This document shows positions 52,289-59,873 of a stretch of DNA of 64,000 nt, in pieces (position 1 is the stretch's first letter; the number at the start of each line of letters is the position of its first letter). The DNA comes from JABCYV01 sp963696025 (GTDB lineage: Bacteria; Acidobacteriota; Terriglobia; Terriglobales; Acidobacteriaceae). The translations under genes and the position numbers were made by a program. The notes beneath the pieces are model-generated. The model saw only the letters and a program-made list of their open reading frames with translations, was not told the origin of the DNA and did no database searches. The stretch is from contig CAVOII010000014.1 in NCBI GenBank assembly GCA_963696025.1, forward strand, positions 248,001 through 312,000, written 5' to 3'.

Positions 52289-53772
52289 AGCGACTTTCCC
52301 TTATCTCCTTTCTCTGCGCCGCTGCTCTCTTTAGCGTGCCTGCTCGGCATCACGCCGCTGCACAAGTCTCCGACTGGCAACAAATCAAAATTACGCCGCT
52401 TCCGGCGTTTCACCCCCAAGAACCGAAGCGTATCAAGCTGCCAAACGGCATGATGATTTTTCTTCAGGAGGACCACGAGTTGCCGTTGATCGATGGCAGC
52501 ATCCGAATCCGCGGCGGCTCTCGTTCCGAACCTGCCAACAAAGTGGGCATGGTCGACATCTACGGCGAAGTCTGGCGCACCGGCGGTACAAAGGCCCAGA
52601 CCGGCGATCAACTTGATGACTACCTCGAAATCCGGGCCGCCAAGGTGGAAACTGGAGGGAGTGCCGATTCGACCACGATCGGCTGGTCATGTCTGAAGGG
52701 CGATTTTGACGATGTATTTAAGGTTGTGATGGATCTGCTGCGCGAACCTGAGTTCCGTGAAGAAAAGGTTGATCTCGCCCAGAAAGAATTCTTCGACGCC
52801 ATCTCCCGTCGCAACGATGACGTCGGCGGAATCGCAGCCCGCGAGTCCAGCAAGCTAGCTTATGGCGGGCAAAATCCATACGCGCGTGAGGTGGAGTACA
52901 AGACTGTGGCTGCCGTTAGACGGCAAGATCTGCTCGATTGGTACCATCATCACGCTCATCCCAACAACATGATCCTGGGGGTGGTCGGCGACTTCGACTC
53001 TGCGGCAATGGAGGCCAAACTTCGCCAAGCCTTTGGCGCCCTGCCAGCTGGACCCGCAGCGGAAAAACCCGAGATCAAGTTCCAGCCCGCCAAGCCGGGT
53101 TACTATCTTGTCTCCAAGGCTGACGTGAATCAGAGCAGTATTCGCATGGTCACGCTCGGCATTCAGCGCAATAATCCCGACTACTATGCTGCCCAGGTTT
53201 TCAATGAGGCTTTTGGTGGCGGATTTTCCTCCCGGTTGTTCCAGAGCATTCGTACCAAGCAAGGTTTGGCCTACGGCGTAGGCGGAGGAATTGGCTCCGC
53301 CTTCGACCATCCGGGTATCTTGCGGCTAGCAGTGGGCACGAAGAGCCAAACCACAGTGGAATCTATTCAGGCGCTCTACAGTGAGATCGACAACCTGGAG
53401 ACGCACCCCATCACGGACGAAGAGATTCAGCGTGCCAAGGATTCGATCCTGAATTCATTCGTTTTCAACTTTGATTCCCCAGACAAAGTTCTGCGCGAGC
53501 GTATGGCGTATGAATTTTACGGATATCCCGCGGATTTTCTGGAACAGTATCGGGCGGGAGTAGAAAAAGTCGGAAAAGCGGATGTGGCGCGTGTGGCCGC
53601 CAAATATCTGCACAAAGATCAACTTGCCATATTGGTGGTTGGCAATACGTCTGACTTCGATAAGCCGTTGGCATCGCTGGGACCGGTGACCAATGTGGAC
53701 ATCTCCATTCCGCCGCCCCCGAGCGAGGCACAAGAACCGGCAGCGAAACCGCCGGTTTCCGGGCGAAACTGA
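52285..53772 (+). CDS. M16-family peptidase homologue, inactive subunit
   Basis: 495 aa, signal peptide ALFSVPARHHAAAQ. The region matching HxxEH reads VDIYGEVWRTGGT, so both zinc-binding histidines are lost while Glu remains. The C-terminal half keeps the M16 fold (FNEAFGGGFSSRLFQSIRTKQGLAYGVGGG). This pattern, one active and one inactive partner, is well known for M16B heterodimers. The protein ends in a Pro-rich tail. Confidence 0.9.
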   Translation: MKRLSLISFLCAAALFSVPARHHAAAQVSDWQQIKITPLPAFHPQEPKRIKLPNGMMIFLQEDHELPLIDGSIRIRGGSRSEPANKVGMVDIYGEVWRTGGTKAQTGDQLDDYLEIRAAKVETGGSADSTTIGWSCLKGDFDDVFKVVMDLLREPEFREEKVDLAQKEFFDAISRRNDDVGGIAARESSKLAYGGQNPYAREVEYKTVAAVRRQDLLDWYHHHAHPNNMILGVVGDFDSAAMEAKLRQAFGALPAGPAAEKPEIKFQPAKPGYYLVSKADVNQSSIRMVTLGIQRNNPDYYAAQVFNEAFGGGFSSRLFQSIRTKQGLAYGVGGGIGSAFDHPGILRLAVGTKSQTTVESIQALYSEIDNLETHPITDEEIQRAKDSILNSFVFNFDSPDKVLRERMAYEFYGYPADFLEQYRAGVEKVGKADVARVAAKYLHKDQLAILVVGNTSDFDKPLASLGPVTNVDISIPPPPSEAQEPAAKPPVSGRN

Positions 53773-53846
53773 TTTGGTTTATTGGGAGCTACATAATGCC
53801 TTAAATCTGCGCGGCGCTGCGCAAGACGCGATGCGCGCGGAGGACG

Positions 53847-54006
53847 CTAGCAGCTCCCTTCATCGTTCCTCTTCGCTAGCCTGCATTCTCTTTGTTCGAG
53901 CAGAAGGGTAAGCTCCGCGAAGAGTTACATTCAGCTTTTGGGGATCTTGCTCGTGCGCCGCTAGTTGGCATAGGTCGATCCAACGTTGGTCCTCTTTCTC
54001 GATCAT
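53847..54006 (-). pseudogene. small LC-motif protein, copy A, broken by a single-base shift
   Basis: From ATG 54006 the frame reads MIEKEDQRWIDLCQLAAHEQ then DPQKLN, then shifts. Removing one base near 53937-53942 restores ELFAELTLLLEQRECRLAKR and a stop at 53847-53849, matching the other three copies nearby. So it is either a decayed gene or a base-call error. It is divergent from copy B and shares its upstream region. Confidence 0.6.
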
Positions 54007-54057
54007 CGTTCCGGCTCGTCCAGGGGTCTGAAGGGTGCACTCTAGCAATTGGACCCG

Positions 54058-54080
54058 CTACGGTATGTACTGTATCGAAC
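54058..54080 (+). promoter_or_regulatory. upstream box of copy B
   Basis: Blocks CTAC, ATGT, CTGTAT and GAAC in a 23-base span; 19 of 23 bases equal the box at 54930-54952, and both end exactly 33 bases before the GTG start. CTGTAT looks like a -10 element. Confidence 0.6.
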
Positions 54081-54113
54081 AGCCGCCGGGCCGTGTGCTA
54101 GTTTACAAAAACC

Positions 54114-54332
54114 GTGCCTGACCGTCGTCTCGAAGACCGGATCCGCGAACTCTGTGCCAAAGCTGTGGCGGCGAATGACGCTGACGACGAGCTGGAAGCT
54201 ATTGTTTTGGAACTACGATCCGCTCTTCGGGAATATACTCGACGGCTGAGAACGATGGCTGCACGGCTGGTGTCTTTGCCAACGCCTCTCCCACCGGAAA
54301 GACGAAGGCGCAACGGCAATCCGGCGGCCTAA
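54114..54332 (+). CDS. small LC-motif protein, copy B (intact)
   Basis: 72 aa, GTG start. Helical: RRLEDRIRELCAKAVAANDA, DDELEAIVLELRSALREYTR, then a basic Pro/Arg tail. It shares the pattern xxLC, ~7 residues, D, L at regular spacing and a basic end with copies A, C and D in this 3-kb region. Function unknown; small alpha-helical hairpins like this often bind protein or nucleic acid, which is inference only. Confidence 0.62.
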   Translation: MPDRRLEDRIRELCAKAVAANDADDELEAIVLELRSALREYTRRLRTMAARLVSLPTPLPPERRRRNGNPAA

Positions 54333-54648
54333 GTCGTTGAGTCCGAAAGCAAGCTCGCCGGAACGAAGAGTAGAAAAAAGAAGAGCTCTCTCAGAACCAA
54401 GAGCTCTTAATGAAGTCCATTGCGGGCAATGGCAAAAAGGGCGGTCCAGAGGGCCAAGAATGTCGCAATCAACCCCAGACACTAGCCCATGACCGCCCAA
54501 TATCGGGTGCTTCAGAATCGTACGGATTCCGTCCCGGAGGCCATACGCTGTTCGCTGTATACCTGGAAGGATTTTCCCTTAGTGCTACCGGTGTGCACAC
54601 GGTATCGAGAGTATACTGGGGCGTCGCAACACCTGCGCTAATTCAGAT
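54333..54648. other. 316-bp gap
   Basis: Contains a hairpin with arms AAGAGCTC / GAGCTCTT (54381-54408), perhaps a terminator for copy B; a plus-strand open frame here lacks support. A TATACT just upstream of 54649 is a possible -10 for the next gene. Confidence 0.45.
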
Positions 54649-54900
54649 ATGACCAAGAAGCGAAAACGGCTGCCTGGCGTGGTTGAAAAGGTAATCAAGC
54701 CCCTGAGTCCAAGCGAACCTGAAAAGGCGCAGATCGGTATCGAGGGCGCTGACGATCTGTATCGAGAGATTAGGATTGAGAACGTTGTTACCGACGACAA
54801 TGGCGCGAAAGCAGTTCTTAAGCCGGGAGCAAAGGTCGAGGTGATCGTCGAAGCGGACTCCAGCGCTACGCTGCAGAAACCTGGGACATCCGACCGCTGA
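54649..54900 (+). CDS. small conserved acidic protein
   Basis: 83 aa. Basic start (TKKRKRLPGVVEKVIKPL), then SPSEPEKAQIGIEGADDLYR, EIRIENVVTDDNGAKAVLKP and GAKVEVIVEADSS, a short beta-rich domain. I recognise similar small proteins from acidobacterial genomes but no named family. It lies inside the small-protein cluster but is not a member of the LC-motif family. Confidence 0.65.
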   Translation: MTKKRKRLPGVVEKVIKPLSPSEPEKAQIGIEGADDLYREIRIENVVTDDNGAKAVLKPGAKVEVIVEADSSATLQKPGTSDR

Positions 54901-54929
54901 CGGCCTAGCTTCGTGCCGAGCACGCGGGC

Positions 54930-54952
54930 CTACAGAATGTTCTGTATAGAAC
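54930..54952 (+). promoter_or_regulatory. upstream box of copy C
   Basis: Near-palindrome TACAGAA-TG-TTCTGTA inside the conserved 23-base box; 33 bases before the GTG of copy C. See the matching box at 54058. Confidence 0.6.
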
Positions 54953-54985
54953 CTTAGGTCTTACGTGTGGCAATCTACGTGGGTC

Positions 54986-55184
54986 GTGGATCGTCGGCTG
55001 GGAAGACCGAATTCGTGGGCTCTGTCGTCAAGCCATTTCGGCGACGGAACCTGATGATATGAATCTGATACTCGCAGAGCTTCAATCTGCTCATAAGGAA
55101 CATACCAGGCGGCTCCGATCGGCAGCGGCGGCTGCCTTGGTCTCTCCCACAAAAGCGCCCGCCAAAAAGCGTAAGACCGACTGA
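54986..55184 (+). pseudogene. small LC-motif protein, copy C, broken by one extra G
   Basis: Reads GTG GAT CGT CGG CTG, then an extra G in the run GGG at 55000-55002. Deleting it restores MDRRLEDRIRGLCRQAIS, ATEPDDMNLILAELQSAHKE, HTRRLRSAAAAA and a stop at 55182-55184 (about 65 aa), clearly homologous to copy B including upstream spacing. Either a pseudogene or an indel in the assembly. Confidence 0.65.
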
Positions 55185-55358
55185 GTCGAACCTGTCCTAG
55201 TGAAACGAACGGAATCGTTTTCGAGCAACGGGACATGACTGTTGCTTGTGAAACTTTTTCCTACAAGGGTTTCCTCGAGGTGTGTCCAGTTCGCTCCTAA
55301 GCACCCGCAAATCATAAGGTTGTGACGATAGATTTTTCAACATCTCTAACGACGTCGG

Positions 55359-55608
55359 TCGTGTCAAGGGACTTGGGGTTTCATTTTAGTAAGTCGGTGC
55401 ATACTTTCCCCTCAGCGCAGACGCACTGGTTCCTTCGAGAGAGCAACGGTCTTTACTTCTCGATGTATCCAACCGCATGGCTCGGCCCGTTTTCTTCATC
55501 ATTGTGGTGGCGTAGCCCACCAGACATCTCTTCGGTCACGCTCGATCATGATGTGTTGTGCAAACTCCCCTCCCATGGGGAGGCGGGCAGCCTATTCAGT
55601 TGACCCGG
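55359..55608 (-). ncRNA. candidate bridge RNA region in the IS right end
   Basis: 250 bp without a gene, 3' of the transposase, containing hairpins at 55569-55583 (CCTCCC/GGGAGG), 55505-55522 (TGGTGG/CCACCA) and 55413-55428 (CAGCGC/GCACTG with one wobble). IS110-family recombinases are known to use a structured RNA from such an end to pair with donor and target DNA. Only position and folding potential support this here. Confidence 0.4.
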
Positions 55609-56682
55609 TCACTGCATTGCAGGACCACTGTTGAAATCAGGCATCCCCGCATGGGCTTTCCCCTTCTGCCGCAACCTTCCGCGGCGACAGAACTGTTCGT
55701 AATCAATCTGGTCACGCATCATGATCCACAGCCGGATACCCAGTTTGCGTGCCGCTGCGATCCTTGCCTTGCCCATTCCTTTCTGGATGAGCTTGCGCCG
55801 ATAGAAGCGTTGCAACTCCGGGTCTTTCCGTACCGCATGCATCCCTGCTTCGGTCCACAGATAGCGCAGCAGGGAGTTGCCTTGCTTGGTCAGTTTTCCC
55901 AGTCGTTGTCGCTTCCCGCTGGTGTGCTCACACGGAATCATCCCGATGTAGCTGGCCACCTGGTTGGCGGTGTCGAAGCGACTCGGGTCACCGAGAAAAA
56001 CATCGGTCGCCAAAGCCGTCACCGCACCTACGCCCGGATGGGTTAGCAGCCGGCGCGCCTGTAGCCTTTGTCGGGCCTGGGCTTCCACTTCTTTATCTAG
56101 TTCTTGCATTCGTTGCTGCAACTGTTCATACAAGCTCAGCAGTTCTGTCCGTCTCTGACTGGTGTAGGGTGGCAAGGGCAGTGCCTGCAGTGTGTTCTGC
56201 CCTGCCTGACTCCAGAGCGCGTGGCCTCGGCGCAGGGCGTGATTGAGGGCGATCGCCTGCAAGGTGTGCTGCAATCGTGCTCGCATCTTTACCCACTGAT
56301 GTCGGTCCCGCAGCAAGGTTCGCAAGTCCCGCTCTTCGATCGAGGGCATCCAAATCTCCGGAAAGCGATCTTCGATGAGCAGTTCCAATATCAACCGTGC
56401 ATCTCGCCGATCATGCTTCTGCTTCCGCGTTTCTTTCGCGCGGATCTTCGCCGGATTTCCCACACGGCATTGGATTCCCAACTCTTGCAGCAGTTCCAAG
56501 AACCACTGCATCGCTCCCGTGGCTTCGATGCCCACCACCACCGGACCCTCCAAGGCCCCGTAAAACTCTCGCAGGGCGTTGCCTTCGTGGGAAAGTGCCC
56601 TCTCCACGAACTCCCCGGTTTCAGTGTCCACCATGGCTATGGTTTGTTGTCTTGCGTGCAGATCACAGCCTACAATTTTCAT
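55609..56682 (-). CDS. IS110-family DEDD transposase
   Basis: 357 aa. N-terminal RuvC-like DEDD domain: Asp in MKIVGCDLHARQQTIAMV, Glu in VVVGIEATGAMQWFLELL, Asp pair in KQKHDRRDARLILELL. C-terminal Tnp_IS116/IS110/IS902 domain: THPGVGAVTALATDVFLGD, FDTANQVASYIGMIPCEHTS with GKRQRLGKLTKQGNSLLR, whose Ser is the likely nucleophile. The frame is intact. It recombines DNA without making typical IS ends. Confidence 0.93.
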   Translation of the reverse strand: MKIVGCDLHARQQTIAMVDTETGEFVERALSHEGNALREFYGALEGPVVVGIEATGAMQWFLELLQELGIQCRVGNPAKIRAKETRKQKHDRRDARLILELLIEDRFPEIWMPSIEERDLRTLLRDRHQWVKMRARLQHTLQAIALNHALRRGHALWSQAGQNTLQALPLPPYTSQRRTELLSLYEQLQQRMQELDKEVEAQARQRLQARRLLTHPGVGAVTALATDVFLGDPSRFDTANQVASYIGMIPCEHTSGKRQRLGKLTKQGNSLLRYLWTEAGMHAVRKDPELQRFYRRKLIQKGMGKARIAAARKLGIRLWIMMRDQIDYEQFCRRGRLRQKGKAHAGMPDFNSGPAMQ

Positions 56683-56809
56683 CTCGGCCTCCTTCGTCCC
56701 GAGCCTTTTTGGTTGGATACCGCAAAGTCTACTCGGTCCGTTGTGAGGCCGACGTCGTTATGACATCAGCTCTAATTCCGTTGGGCCGCTGAGTTGCCTC
56801 TAGTCACTC

Positions 56810-57013
56810 GTGACCAAATTGGAAGAATACAAAAATGACTGGCGCAGGCTCTGCGAGGTGATAGCAAAAGAAACGGACTCTCGAGAGCTGCATCAATTGC
56901 TGGATCAGCTCACCCAGGCTCTGAATGCTCGTGCGGAAGAGTTGGATGTTGCTTCCAAATCCTCCGCGCCGAGGAGCGACGACATTATGACGAAGAAAAA
57001 AGATGATGGCTGA
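56810..57013 (+). CDS. small LC-motif protein, copy D (intact)
   Basis: 67 aa, GTG start about 50 bp outside the IS left repeat. YKNDWRRLCEVIAKETDSRE and LHQLLDQLTQALNARAEELD align with copies A to C (aromatic/Ile, xxLC, acidic residue then Leu heptads), followed by a Ser/Lys tail. The IS insertion may have removed its upstream box: no matching CTGTAT box is seen. Confidence 0.58.
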   Translation: MTKLEEYKNDWRRLCEVIAKETDSRELHQLLDQLTQALNARAEELDVASKSSAPRSDDIMTKKKDDG

Positions 57014-57078
57014 GGCGCCAGACGAGAGAATGAAGGCGAGTGACTATTCGTCCCGGCTTTGAATGCTGTCGAAGGTGC

Positions 57079-58311
57079 TCAAAGTGCAGAGCCACCCAGT
57101 TGCTGTTGCTGTTGCAGCAAAGCCGCTAAACGCTCTGTATTCCGTGCCATATTGTATTCCCGCTCCACACGGGCGTGAGCTCGCTGACCGATTCTTATTC
57201 TAAGCTCCGGTGACTCAATGAGCGTGCGAATCATGCGCACCAAATCCTGGACGTCGGCGACATGAAAGAGCATCCCATCTACGCCGTGCTCGATCAGCTC
57301 GGGTATGCCCGTGATGTGTGGCGCTACGCAGGGAATCTCCATCGCCATGGCTTCCATCAACACCATCGGAATGCCCTCTGCCAGGCTCGGCAGCACGAAG
57401 ACATCGGTCTGGGCGTAGAGTGTTTTCAGGCGTGTCCCATCCACCCAGCCCTCGAACTCGATGTTTGCGGCAACCCCGATTGCAGAAGCCTCTCGTTCCA
57501 GCCAGGCACGGTCCGGGCCGTCCCCCACCAAATGCAGCCGCAGTGGAGGGCCAGTGCGGCATAGTTCCACCATAGCATTTAGCAGAAAGATCTGCCCTTT
57601 CTCGGGCGCAAGTCGTCCGACACACAACAAACGGATTGGCGACGTATCTGAGGAGTGCGGACGAGGCGGAAAGTCCGCTGGATCGATCCCTAGTGGTACA
57701 TAGTGCAGCTTGGGCCATTCGCTGCGACTACACGAAAGCATCAACTGGCCGCGACCATGGCGGCTGATGGAACGAACAAACAACGCCCGTTCGATGCGTG
57801 CGGTGAGCCGACTCCCGACGGGATCGTGCAGTTCGCCGTAGCCGTAGACACCAAATGACATTGTTACCTGAAAGGCGCGCGCCGTGATGAGCCCCACTGT
57901 CGCGGTGAAGCTGGCATGCAGATGCGAAAGAGCGAGGCGCCGCATTTGGCGTCCGACAAGAATTGCCTCAGCAAAGTACGCCATGTGGTATGCGATCCGT
58001 GTGAAGCTGGCGCCGGCCAGTTGCAGGGCACAAATGAGACCCCGCAAATAATTCAAGGGATGCCGAACCGCTTCGGCCGTGAGCGCCCACATCATGCGGG
58101 AGAATGGGACAGACTTGATGTAATAAGTGTTCGCAGCCTCTTCGCGTTCAACCTGGCTCAACTGCTCCACCGGTCGGTCGGGTGGAGTTATTGATGCCAC
58201 CGAAACTTCCAGTCCCAGGCGCCGCAGATGCCGGACCTCGGCCAGCAAGTACCCGTGGTTTATGGCTGGATACTGGCCGATCAGGTACAGCAGCCGGATG
58301 GGGCTAGGCAC
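57079..58311 (-). CDS. GT4-family glycosyltransferase
   Basis: 410 aa, GT-B fold. N-terminal RLLYLIGQYPAINHGYLLAEV, and the C-terminal donor domain with IRLLCVGRLAPEKGQIFLL, LHLVGDGPDRAWLE and the EX7E motif EGIPMVLMEAMAMEIP near residue 315. It adds a sugar from an NDP-sugar to a polysaccharide or lipid at the membrane face. Last gene of a four-gene unit; its ATG overlaps the upstream SDR stop by eight bases. The C-terminus carries a short run of glutamines. Confidence 0.88.
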   Translation of the reverse strand: MPSPIRLLYLIGQYPAINHGYLLAEVRHLRRLGLEVSVASITPPDRPVEQLSQVEREEAANTYYIKSVPFSRMMWALTAEAVRHPLNYLRGLICALQLAGASFTRIAYHMAYFAEAILVGRQMRRLALSHLHASFTATVGLITARAFQVTMSFGVYGYGELHDPVGSRLTARIERALFVRSISRHGRGQLMLSCSRSEWPKLHYVPLGIDPADFPPRPHSSDTSPIRLLCVGRLAPEKGQIFLLNAMVELCRTGPPLRLHLVGDGPDRAWLEREASAIGVAANIEFEGWVDGTRLKTLYAQTDVFVLPSLAEGIPMVLMEAMAMEIPCVAPHITGIPELIEHGVDGMLFHVADVQDLVRMIRTLIESPELRIRIGQRAHARVEREYNMARNTERLAALLQQQQQLGGSAL

Positions 58312-59164
58312 GCGGCCTCCGCAGGACCGCGACCACGGCGGCGATCCCGTCGGCCAACTTCGTGCGCGGGCGCCAGCCTAGTTTCGCTTCCGCCAGTGAA
58401 ATATCGGCCACCACGTCCATTACTTCTTGAGGGCGCGAAGTCTCGTCGGACATCAGCGGTTTGTCTACACCAGCCGTTCGAATGATCAGACGGGCAACTT
58501 CCTCCACACTCGCCGAAGTGCCGCTTCCTACGTTGTAAGTTCCACGGACCTCGGGCCGCGCGGTGGCCAGGAGCAGCCCAATGGCATCCTCCACAAACAC
58601 GTAGTCACGTTTTGGATGAAGATCCTGGACGCGCACGGCCGCAACCGATGGGTCGAGGACTTGCCGGACAATCGTGGGAATCAGAAATGATGCCGTCTGC
58701 CCGGGACCATATAGGTTGAACGGCCGCACGATCACCAAAGGCAAGCCGTGGTGTTGCTCGTAGAAACGCGCGACAGTCTCGGCCAGAATCTTGGTTTGCG
58801 AATAAGGATTGAATGCGGAGAGCGGATGATCTTCGCGGATGGGCAAACGCTGCGGCACACCGTATACGTAGGAACTGACGAGGGTGAGCCTGGCCCCATG
58901 CCGGCGACAATGCTCAAGGACATTCAATGTGCCCAGTACGTTGACCTCGTAAAAAGGCCGGGGATCTTGCCAGCTATCCGGCACAAACGTCTTCGCGGCA
59001 AGGTGAAAGACATGGCGGATACCTTTCATGGGCAATGGGCAACGAGAGATATCACCGTCTGCGCTGGAATGCGGGCGCACCCCATGGCCACCGGATTCGA
59101 GAGCTGCCACCAGATGGCGTCCCAGAAATCCTGTGGCGCCGGTAACCAGGATTTCAGTTGTCAT
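58304..59164 (-). CDS. SDR-family NAD-dependent sugar epimerase/dehydratase
   Basis: 286 aa from the ATG at 59164; longer in-frame sequence upstream overlaps the nucleotidyltransferase gene and is rejected. Rossmann motif ILVTGATGFLGRHLVAAL, HLAAKTFV, catalytic YxxxK in NPYSQTKILAET, and VIVRPFNLYGPGQ. Extended SDR acting on a nucleotide sugar, such as a UDP- or GDP-hexose epimerase or 4-reductase; the exact step is unclear. Overlaps both neighbours, so is part of a coupled operon. Confidence 0.87.
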   Translation of the reverse strand: MTTEILVTGATGFLGRHLVAALESGGHGVRPHSSADGDISRCPLPMKGIRHVFHLAAKTFVPDSWQDPRPFYEVNVLGTLNVLEHCRRHGARLTLVSSYVYGVPQRLPIREDHPLSAFNPYSQTKILAETVARFYEQHHGLPLVIVRPFNLYGPGQTASFLIPTIVRQVLDPSVAAVRVQDLHPKRDYVFVEDAIGLLLATARPEVRGTYNVGSGTSASVEEVARLIIRTAGVDKPLMSDETSRPQEVMDVVADISLAEAKLGWRPRTKLADGIAAVVAVLRRPRA

Positions 59165-59873
59165 CGGGTAAGAGTTGACGGCGACGGTCTTCAAACTCCT
59201 CCACCGCCCGCATGTAGTCGTCCACGCGACCGATGTCGAGCCAGTAACCGTCGTAGCGCTCGACATGCACCGGCTGCTTGCATGCCAGCATGTCAAGCAT
59301 GAGATTGTCGAAGCCGTATTTCTGCCCTGCTGGAACGCGACCCAACACCTCGCGGTTCACAATGTAGACGCCCATGCTCACCAGGTAGTCCAACTTGGGT
59401 TTCTCTTCGAATCCTGTGAGTTGGTGCCGCGTACCGGTATGCAGCACTCCGTAATCGACAATCTGGGTGCGTGCGGATGCTGCAATGGTGAAGAGCCGGC
59501 GATTGCCGACGTGTTCCTCATAGAGTCGTCCCATGTGGAGATCGGTGAGCACGTCTCCATTCATCATTAGAAAATTTTCCGGCAGATCGGAAAGTAGCTT
59601 CAACGGCGCTACCGTGCTCAGAGGTATGGTTTCCAGCGAATAATCGATGCGCACACCCCATTTGGAGCCATCCCCGCAGAACGCACGCACAATCTCCGCC
59701 TGGTGGTTGACCGCCAGGGTGATGTGATCGAAGCCATAGCGAGCCAATTGGCGCACGATTACTTCAAGGATTGGATAATCGCCAATCGGCATCAGCGGCT
59801 TCGGCAGTACCACGGTGTAGGGACGCAACCGGCTTCCCTTCCCGCCCGCCAGAACCACCGCCCGTCTAGACAT
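59154..59873 (-). CDS. sugar-1-phosphate nucleotidyltransferase
   Basis: 239 aa from the ATG at 59873. NTP-transferase signature VVLAGGKGSRLRPYTVVLPKPLMPIGDYP, then MMNGDVLTDLHMG with the Mg-binding Asp, FEEKPKLDYLVSMGVYIV and DGYWLDIGRVDDYMRAVEEF. It couples a sugar 1-phosphate to an NTP in the cytoplasm. Closest in outline to mannose- or heptose-type GDP-sugar pyrophosphorylases and PtmE/LegF-like enzymes. Overlaps the dehydratase stop by eight bases. Confidence 0.87.
   Translation of the reverse strand: MSRRAVVLAGGKGSRLRPYTVVLPKPLMPIGDYPILEVIVRQLARYGFDHITLAVNHQAEIVRAFCGDGSKWGVRIDYSLETIPLSTVAPLKLLSDLPENFLMMNGDVLTDLHMGRLYEEHVGNRRLFTIAASARTQIVDYGVLHTGTRHQLTGFEEKPKLDYLVSMGVYIVNREVLGRVPAGQKYGFDNLMLDMLACKQPVHVERYDGYWLDIGRVDDYMRAVEEFEDRRRQLLPDDN

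Larger units (their letters stand above)
55347..56760 (-). mobile_element. IS110-family insertion sequence (IS1111-like layout)
   Basis: The transposase gene is flanked by perfect 12-bp inverted repeats TAACGACGTCGG (55347-55358) and CCGACGTCGTTA (56749-56760). Subterminal inverted repeats and a long non-coding stretch 3' of the transposase (250 bp) and short 5' end (about 78 bp) match the IS1111 subgroup. Exact tips cannot be placed; elements of this family usually make no target duplication. Confidence 0.7.

Noticed and set aside
54410..54652. 80-codon open frame upstream of the 83-aa gene
   Set aside because: No ribosome site, overlaps the next start, no protein-like pattern; region contains a hairpin.
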